Shown: piece after piece, positions 1 through 3,799 of the stretch
Layout of the letters: each line of letters begins with the position of its first letter
How positions within the stretch are numbered: position 1 is the stretch's first letter
Assembly (NCBI GenBank): GCA_031283405.1
Contig: JAITBX010000076.1
Coordinates: 1 to 5,009 of the forward strand
Source: Burkholderiales bacterium
Lineage (GTDB): Bacteria; Pseudomonadota; Gammaproteobacteria; Burkholderiales; Casimicrobiaceae
Reading direction: 5' to 3'
DNA length: 5,009 nt
Program-made: the position numbers and the translations under genes
Notes under the pieces: model-generated
Database searches by the model: none
Told to the model about the DNA's origin: nothing
What the model saw: the letters and a program-made list of their open reading frames with translations, nothing else

Positions 1-369
1 TTCACCGGCCATTTCCCCGATTATCCGGTGATGCCGGGCGTGCTGGTCATCGAAGCGCTGGCGCAAGTGGCGGTGATTCTGGCGTACAAGAGCGGCGCGT
101 CCAGCATGCCCAACGGCGAACGCGGCATCATCCTCTTTGCCGGCATCGACGAAGCACGATTCAAGCGCCAGGTCATTCCCGGCGATGTGCTGGTGCTCGA
201 AGCCGAAATGATCCGGACGACACGCGGCGTCGGCAAATACAAAGCGCGAGCCTTAGTGGACGGCAAAGTAGCGTGTGAAGCGGTGTTGATGGCAGCGCTG
301 CGACCGCCGTTGCGCAGCGCCGCGCAGAAGAAAAGCGACGCTGCCGAGAAGCAGAAAGTCATCGATTGA
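1..369 (+). CDS. fabZ: 3-hydroxyacyl-[ACP] dehydratase FabZ, 5'-truncated by the window edge
   Basis: FabZ removes water from (3R)-3-hydroxyacyl-ACP to give trans-2-enoyl-ACP in cytoplasmic type II fatty acid synthesis. The frame is open from base 1 and gives 122 residues before TGA at 367-369. It begins inside the hot-dog fold signature GHFPxxPVMPGVLxxEA. The catalytic His (in-window residue 4) and Glu (residue 18) are 14 apart, as in characterised FabZ enzymes. The later FAGIDEARFKR and VIPGD motifs are also typical. About 50 N-terminal residues, including the start, lie upstream of the window. The C-terminus runs roughly 18 residues past the usual FabZ end, as a Lys/Ala/Arg-rich tail (RSAAQKKSDAAEKQKVID). 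lpxA starts 18 bases downstream, so the two are almost certainly co-transcribed. FabZ and LpxA share the 3-hydroxyacyl-ACP pool, balancing phospholipid against lipid A synthesis. FabA is excluded by the motif spelling and the neighbours. Confidence 0.97.
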   Translation, partial: FTGHFPDYPVMPGVLVIEALAQVAVILAYKSGASSMPNGERGIILFAGIDEARFKRQVIPGDVLVLEAEMIRTTRGVGKYKARALVDGKVACEAVLMAALRPPLRSAAQKKSDAAEKQKVID

Positions 370-387
370 CCGTGAAAACGAGATCAC

Positions 388-1164
388 ATGCCTATCATTC
401 ACCCGCAAGCGCTGGTTGATTCCCGCGCTGAGTTGGCCGACGACGTTGAAGTCGGCGCTTTTTCCATCATCGGCGCGCAAGTCAAAATCGGCGGCGGCTC
501 CGTGATCGGCGAACACATCGTCTTGACCGGCAACACGACACTCGGACGCAACAATCGCATCTTTCAATTTTGTTCCATCGGCGAAATTTCGCAGGACAAA
601 AAATACGGCGGCGAGCCGGTGACGACGACGATCGGCGACAACAACACGATTCGTGAATACGTCACCATTCATGCCGGCACCGTGCAGGATCGCGGCGATA
701 CGCAAGTCGGCAACGGCAACTGGCTGCTCGCTTACACCCACATCGCGCACGATTGCGTGGTCGGCGACAACACCGTGTTCTCCAATGGCGCGCAGTTGTC
801 GGGGCATGTGCGCGTCGGCGATTACGCGACGATGGGCGGCTTTTCCGGCGTGCATCAATTCTGCCGCATCGGCGCGCACGCGATGGTGGCAGGCGGCTCG
901 ATCATCGTTCAAGATGTGCCTCCCTATGTGACCGTCGCCGGTTTTCCGGCGAAACCGGCGGGCGTCAACAGCGAAGGACTGCGCCGTCGCGGTTTTTCGG
1001 CAGAAGAGATTCAAGCGATTCGCCGCGCTTACAAAACGCTGTACCGCGAAGGGTTGACGCTCAAAGAAGCGCGCGACAAAATTTCGCAGGAAGCCGCGCA
1101 ATTTCCGGCGCTTGAAAGATTGTTGCGCTTTCTGGAAGAAGAAGGGCGCGGGATTGTGCGGTAG
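388..1164 (+). CDS. lpxA: UDP-N-acetylglucosamine O-acyltransferase LpxA
   Basis: LpxA performs the first step of lipid A synthesis in the cytoplasm: it moves an (R)-3-hydroxyacyl chain from ACP to the 3-OH of UDP-GlcNAc. The 258-residue product is close to the usual length (about 262 in E. coli). Residues 1-190 form the left-handed parallel beta-helix of imperfect hexapeptide repeats (for example VEVGAF, VVGDNT, VRVGDY). Residues 191-258 form the helical C-terminal domain, with the GLRRRGFS motif. His118, His121, His140 and His156 align with E. coli His122, 125, 144 and 160 at a constant offset of 4; His121 is the expected general base. Gly169 falls at the acyl-chain ruler position (Gly173 in E. 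coli), which suggests a C14-type donor. The ATG follows fabZ by 18 bases with only a weak GAGA (380-383) as ribosome site. A 447-462 base repeat-filled gap separates it from lpxB, whereas these genes usually abut. Confidence 0.98.
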   Translation: MPIIHPQALVDSRAELADDVEVGAFSIIGAQVKIGGGSVIGEHIVLTGNTTLGRNNRIFQFCSIGEISQDKKYGGEPVTTTIGDNNTIREYVTIHAGTVQDRGDTQVGNGNWLLAYTHIAHDCVVGDNTVFSNGAQLSGHVRVGDYATMGGFSGVHQFCRIGAHAMVAGGSIIVQDVPPYVTVAGFPAKPAGVNSEGLRRRGFSAEEIQAIRRAYKTLYREGLTLKEARDKISQEAAQFPALERLLRFLEEEGRGIVR

Positions 1165-1195
1165 AGCAGTTTTGATTCATGTGAACGCATTCATT

Positions 1196-1440
1196 TCTTG
1201 TTCTGCCGCCCCGGACTCGCCCGCCGGGCGAGTGGCTTTCTTGTTTGGACAAGAAGGTTACCAAAGAAACCATTCCCCTCATTTGCCGTTTCTGGCCGCC
1301 CGCTTCGCGGGTGCCCTGCGCTTCTCAGGCAATGCCGAGGCTCGGGAACTCGCGATCCTGAAAAAATCAGAGGATCACTCGGACAGCCCTCGCCCTGTTT
1401 CGGCGTTGCCTTGCGATGCTCGGCGGCTTCAAGGGGAAGT
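1196..1440. repeat. Palindrome-rich intergenic repeat block between lpxA and lpxB
   Basis: This block makes up most of the lpxA-lpxB gap. It holds a perfect 8-bp hairpin (1215-1222 with 1226-1233, loop GCC), a 7-bp hairpin TTCTTGT/ACAAGAA (1238-1244 with 1249-1255, loop TTGG), a CCCGC-TTC-GCGGG hairpin (1299-1311), and a distant pair AGGCAATGCCGA (1327-1338) with TCGGCGTTGCCT (1400-1411) that differs by one G-T. Inside that pair is GATCC/GGATC with TGA/TCA (1354-1376). The word order (a TTTCTTGT..ACAAGAA..GGTTACCAAAGAAA stretch, then GC-rich palindromes, then CTTGCGATGCTCGGCGG) resembles dispersed repeats I recall from beta- and gammaproteobacteria; this is recollection, not a search. Open frames across it on both strands look like repeat translation. 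The first hairpin is followed by a broken T-rich stretch (CTTTCTTGTTT) and might attenuate read-through from lpxA. No transposase is present. Confidence 0.6.
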
Positions 1441-1499
1441 TGAAAACGTGCCAATAGAAAACGATTGTGGTTATTGTGGCGCGAGGCACGCTATGAAAA

Positions 1500-1535
1500 G
1501 CCCCCTTTTGAAAGGGGGTGCCTGCCTTGGCGGGC
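1500..1535. repeat. Double hairpin repeat upstream of lpxB
   Basis: Two palindromes lie back to back. The first is CCCCCTTT/AAAGGGGG (1501-1508 with 1511-1518), most plausibly folded with a TTGA loop. The second is GCCTGCC/GGCGGGC (1520-1526 with 1529-1535), which has one T-G wobble and is more likely a 6-bp stem. There is no T-run after them on the + strand. On the - strand the first hairpin is followed by CTTTTC, a poor terminator. Blocks of this form recur between genes in many GC-rich bacterial genomes, so a dispersed repeat copy is the simplest reading. The rest of the gap (1165-1195, 1441-1499 and 1536-1611) shows no gene and no promoter I would defend. Confidence 0.55.
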
Positions 1536-1626
1536 GGGGGTTTGTATTCCACCTTTCGCTTATGGAAGAAACGAGAAGCGAAGCGTATGCAGTTAAACCC
1601 AAAACACGCCGATGTGTGAAACCCCA

Positions 1627-2796
1627 ATGAAAAACTCCGCGCCTCTCAAAATCGGACTCGTTGCCGGCGAAGCGTCCGGCGACAAGCTCGGCGCGGCGTT
1701 GATCGAAGCGTTGCGCCCGCATTTGCCGGAAGCGCATTTCGTCGGCATCGCCGGGTCGCGCATGCAAGCGCTCGGCGCGGAAAGTTGGTTTCCGATGGAG
1801 CGTTTGTCGGTTCACGGTCTCATCGAAGTGGTTCGTCACTTGCCGGGATTGTGGCGGTTGCGCAAAGCGCTGATTCAACGAATGCAAGACGAAGGCGTGA
1901 CGTTGTGCGTCGGCATCGACGCGCCGGATTTCACGCTCGGCATGGAGCACGAACTCAAACGAGCGGGAATGCGAACGATTCATTTCGTCAGCCCGTCGGT
2001 GTGGGCGTGGCGGCGCGGGCGCATTCCGAGAATCGGCGCAGCAACGCATCGGGTGTTGACACTGTTTCCTTTCGAGCCGCCCTTGTACGAAGCGCACGGA
2101 ATCCCTGTTACTTACGTCGGCCATCCGGCAGCGCAACGCGCCGCCGACGAAGGATCGCGCGCGCGCGCGCGGGCAGTGTTGCAAATCACCGGCGATGCGC
2201 CGGTGTTTGCGTTGCTGCCGGGCAGTCGAATGTCGGAGTTGAAACACCACACCGTGTTGTTGGTGGAGACGGCGCAACGGATTCGGCAGGCGTTGCCCGA
2301 CGCGCGCTTTTTGGTTCCGATGGTATCAATGAAAGCGCAGAAATTTTTTGAAACTTTGCGAGCGACAAGCGTGCATGCCGACGTGTCGTTGATGTTGATC
2401 GACGGTCGCGCCGAAGAAGTTTTGCAAGCGGCGGATGTGGGATTGGTGGCGTCCGGCACGGCGACATTGGAAGCGGCGCTGGCGCGTTGTCCGCACATCA
2501 TTTTTTATCGTGGCCCGGCGCTGACGGTGTGGATCGTCAAGAAAATGCTGGCAGTGCCGTGGGTGGGATTGCCCAATGTGCTGGCACAGCGTTTCATCGC
2601 GCCGGAATTGATGCAGGAAGCGGCGACGCCGGAAGCGTTGGCCGAAGAAGCGTTGGCGTTGTACCGCGATGCGCCACGACGGCGCGAGATCGAAGCGGCG
2701 TTTGCGGAAATGGCGCAAACGTTGAAAGTTGACACCGGCGCGCGCGCGGCGACGGCGGTATTGGAAGAGTTGAAAAATTGTAAAGCACATGCTTGA
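1627..2796 (+). CDS. lpxB: Lipid-A-disaccharide synthase LpxB
   Basis: LpxB (glycosyltransferase family 19, inner membrane periphery) joins UDP-2,3-diacylglucosamine to lipid X, giving the beta-1',6-linked tetra-acyl disaccharide 1-phosphate. Family motifs occur in order, numbered from this start: LVAGEASGD (11-19), GIDAPDF (96-102), HFVSPSVWAWR (119-129), PFEPPLYE (148-155), GHP (165-167), LLPGSR (196-201), SGTATLEAAL (276-285) and GLPNVLA (314-320). Asp98 and Arg201 coincide with the residues I recall as essential in characterised LpxB. An in-frame ATG at 1612 would add MCETP (394 instead of 389 residues). I prefer 1627 because it gives the same distance from Met to VAGE as E. coli and identical numbering of Asp98 and Arg201. 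Neither start has a clear Shine-Dalgarno sequence. Two alternating CG tracts occur (2156-2169, 2738-2748). The gene lies between two repeat-filled gaps. Confidence 0.97.
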   Translation: MKNSAPLKIGLVAGEASGDKLGAALIEALRPHLPEAHFVGIAGSRMQALGAESWFPMERLSVHGLIEVVRHLPGLWRLRKALIQRMQDEGVTLCVGIDAPDFTLGMEHELKRAGMRTIHFVSPSVWAWRRGRIPRIGAATHRVLTLFPFEPPLYEAHGIPVTYVGHPAAQRAADEGSRARARAVLQITGDAPVFALLPGSRMSELKHHTVLLVETAQRIRQALPDARFLVPMVSMKAQKFFETLRATSVHADVSLMLIDGRAEEVLQAADVGLVASGTATLEAALARCPHIIFYRGPALTVWIVKKMLAVPWVGLPNVLAQRFIAPELMQEAATPEALAEEALALYRDAPRRREIEAAFAEMAQTLKVDTGARAATAVLEELKNCKAHA

Positions 2797-2814
2797 CTCT
2801 CAGGTGCGCTCATT

Positions 2815-2946
2815 ATTCCCTCTCCCGCCCGTCGGGACGCCGAGGGCGGCGTCCCCTACGAACCCCTCTCCCCTCGTGGCACTTCGACAAGCTCAGCATG
2901 CGCGGAAGGGGGAGGGAATGTGCCTCCTTCCCCCTCTGGAGGAAGG
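2815..2946. repeat. Palindromic repeat cluster between lpxB and rnhB
   Basis: This cluster occupies most of the 244-base gap 2797-3040. An outer inverted repeat pairs 2815-2826 (ATTCCCTCTCCC) with 2908-2919 (GGGGGAGGGAAT), with one G-T wobble. Inside is a perfect 8-bp hairpin, GGGACGCC (2834-2841) with GGCGTCCC (2848-2855). CCCCTCTCCC at 2863-2872 can compete for the same 3' arm. The loop contains ACTTCGACAAGCTCAGCATG (2881-2900), a word I recall from dispersed repeats in many bacterial genomes. Next to it, CCTTCC (2926-2931) can pair with GGAAGG (2941-2946). No T-run follows, so a terminator role is not supported. The rest of the gap to 3040 contains no gene. Confidence 0.6.
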
Positions 2947-3040
2947 TTGGGATGGGGGCAATGGAAGTGATGAATGAAACCCTGAATTACGCTTCGGAAG
3001 TATCAACACTCCGGCAATATGAAACAGCGAAACAACGAAA

Positions 3041-3634
3041 ATGAAAGAACAAATAACCACCACGTTGATCGCCGGTGTCGATGAAGCGGGGCGCGGGCCG
3101 CTGGCGGGAAACGTTGTTGCCGCTGCGGTGATTCTCGATCCCGATAAGCCTATCTCCGGTTTGCGCGATTCCAAAGCCTTGTCGGCAAAAACGCGCGAGC
3201 GCTTGGCGCAAGAAATTCGTGAGAGCGCGCTGGCGTTTGCGTTGGGCGAAGCGACAGTCGAAGAAATTGATCGGCTCAATATTTTGCAGGCGACGATGTT
3301 GGCGATGCAACGCGCTGTTGCCGCCCTGCCCTTGCCGCCGAACGAAGTTTGGGCTGACGGCAATCGCGCGCCGGCGCTGTCGTATCCGGTTCGCGCCATC
3401 GTCAAAGGCGACCGCGATGTGGCGGCCATTTCAGCAGCGTCGATTCTCGCTAAAACGACGCGCGATGCGCAAATGGCGGCGCTGGACGCCCGCTATCCGG
3501 TGTACGGTTTTCGTCAGCACAAAGGGTACGGTACGGCGGCGCATCTGGCAGCGTTGGCGGCGCACGGCGCGTGCCCCGAACATCGCAAAAGTTTTGCGCC
3601 GGTCGCGCAGACAGTTTTGTTCAGGCACGAATAA
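3041..3634 (+). CDS. rnhB: Ribonuclease HII RnhB
   Basis: RNase HII is a cytoplasmic, metal-dependent endonuclease. It cuts the RNA strand of RNA/DNA hybrids and incises 5' to single ribonucleotides embedded in DNA, starting ribonucleotide excision repair. The 197-residue length matches the family. The signature GVDEAGRGPLAG (residues 12-23) supplies Asp14, Glu15 and the Gly-Arg-Gly loop (17-19) that reads the RNA-DNA junction. Asp106 in WADGNR and Asp124 in VKGD complete the acidic active site, followed by ISAASILAKTTRD (130-142). HKGYGT (160-165) carries the conserved Tyr163. ATG 3041 gives the normal short lead of about 10 residues before the signature; no strong Shine-Dalgarno is visible. 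Its place after lpxB is conserved in proteobacteria, although here repeats lie between them and thiC, not dnaE, follows. RNase HI and HIII are excluded by motif and length. Confidence 0.98.
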   Translation: MKEQITTTLIAGVDEAGRGPLAGNVVAAAVILDPDKPISGLRDSKALSAKTRERLAQEIRESALAFALGEATVEEIDRLNILQATMLAMQRAVAALPLPPNEVWADGNRAPALSYPVRAIVKGDRDVAAISAASILAKTTRDAQMAALDARYPVYGFRQHKGYGTAAHLAALAAHGACPEHRKSFAPVAQTVLFRHE

Positions 3635-3673
3635 AAGGGCGCTTGTTTGGCGCAAGCGGTTCGATAAAAATTC

Positions 3674-3702
3674 TTGCCAACTTTCATTTTTTCCATTATC
3701 TT
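3674..3702 (+). promoter_or_regulatory. Probable sigma70-type promoter for the thiC leader
   Basis: TTGCCA (3674-3679) matches the -35 consensus at 5 of 6 positions. It lies 17 bases from TATCTT (3697-3702), which matches the -10 consensus at 4 of 6. A start about 7 bases later (near 3709) would fall just before the first base of the riboswitch. This ideal placement supports the call more than the -10 match does. The region is AT-rich compared with the flanking genes. It implies that thiC is transcribed separately from rnhB, though read-through is not excluded. Confidence 0.5.
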
Positions 3703-3711
3703 GCTCTATAT

Positions 3712-3798
3712 CCGCTGGGGGTCTGTTTGAGCATTGTGCCTGAACAGTGAGAAACACTCTTGGAACCTGATCCGGTTGATACCGGCGTAGGAAAGCGC
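3712..3798 (+). ncRNA. TPP riboswitch (THI element) in the thiC leader
   Basis: Thiamin pyrophosphate binds this aptamer and lowers expression of the downstream gene. Conserved words are in the expected order: CTGGGGG (3715-3721), TGAGA (3748-3752, pyrimidine-sensing core of the CUGAGA motif), GAACCTGATC (3763-3772) and a GCGTAGGAAAGCG end (3785-3797). Helices I can draw: P1 CGCT/AGCG (3713-3716 with 3794-3797); P3 CTGTT/AACAG (3723-3727 with 3743-3747), capped by GCA/TGC; P4 CCT/AGG (3766-3768 with 3789-3791); P5 CCGGT/ACCGG (3772-3776 with 3781-3785, loop TGAT). P2 (3717-3722 with 3754-3759) is imperfect, with G3720 opposite A3756 and a G-T pair. The position just before thiC, a classic target, makes the identity firm. 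There is no room for a separate terminator or anti-sequestor before the ATG, so control of translation initiation is most likely. Confidence 0.95.
3789..3792 (+). promoter_or_regulatory. thiC Shine-Dalgarno embedded in riboswitch helix P4
   Basis: AGGA lies 7 bases before ATG 3800 and is the only good ribosome binding site in the leader. Its AGG is also the 3' strand of aptamer helix P4, pairing with CCT at 3766-3768. When ligand stabilises the aptamer, the site should be buried directly, with no downstream expression platform. It also fixes the thiC start. Confidence 0.7.
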
Positions 3799-3799
3799 T

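Noticed and set aside
253..1101. 282-codon - strand open frame opposite fabZ and lpxA
   Set aside because: It spans two real genes on the other strand, is His/Arg/Ala-rich as expected for antisense shadows, and has no family motif.
1215..1244. Hairpin ACTCGCCC/GGGCGAGT plus CTTTCTTGTTT as an lpxA terminator
   Set aside because: The T tract is broken and is itself the arm of the next hairpin. The structure is better explained as part of the repeat block, and essential lpxB lies downstream.
1191..1454. 87-codon - strand open frame in the gap
   Set aside because: It covers the repeat block exactly. Its composition reflects GC-rich palindromes, and similar spurious frames arise wherever such repeats occur.
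1465..1497. Possible lpxB promoter (TTGTGG with TATGAA)
   Set aside because: The spacing is 21 bases from the first TTGTGG and 12 from the second; neither is acceptable for a sigma70 promoter.
1112..1630. 172-codon + strand open frame spanning the lpxA end and the lpxA-lpxB gap
   Set aside because: It starts inside lpxA in another frame and its body is translated palindromic repeat, with no recognisable domain and no ribosome site.
2789..3044. Two short + strand open frames (62 and 83 codons) after lpxB
   Set aside because: Both are translated repeat sequence overlapping in two frames, with no ribosome site and no conserved motif.
3640..3658. Hairpin CGCTTG/CAAGCG (3640-3645 with 3653-3658) just after rnhB as an intrinsic terminator
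   Set aside because: The stem is only 6 bp and is followed by GTTCGATAAAAA with no T-run on the + strand. It may be incidental.
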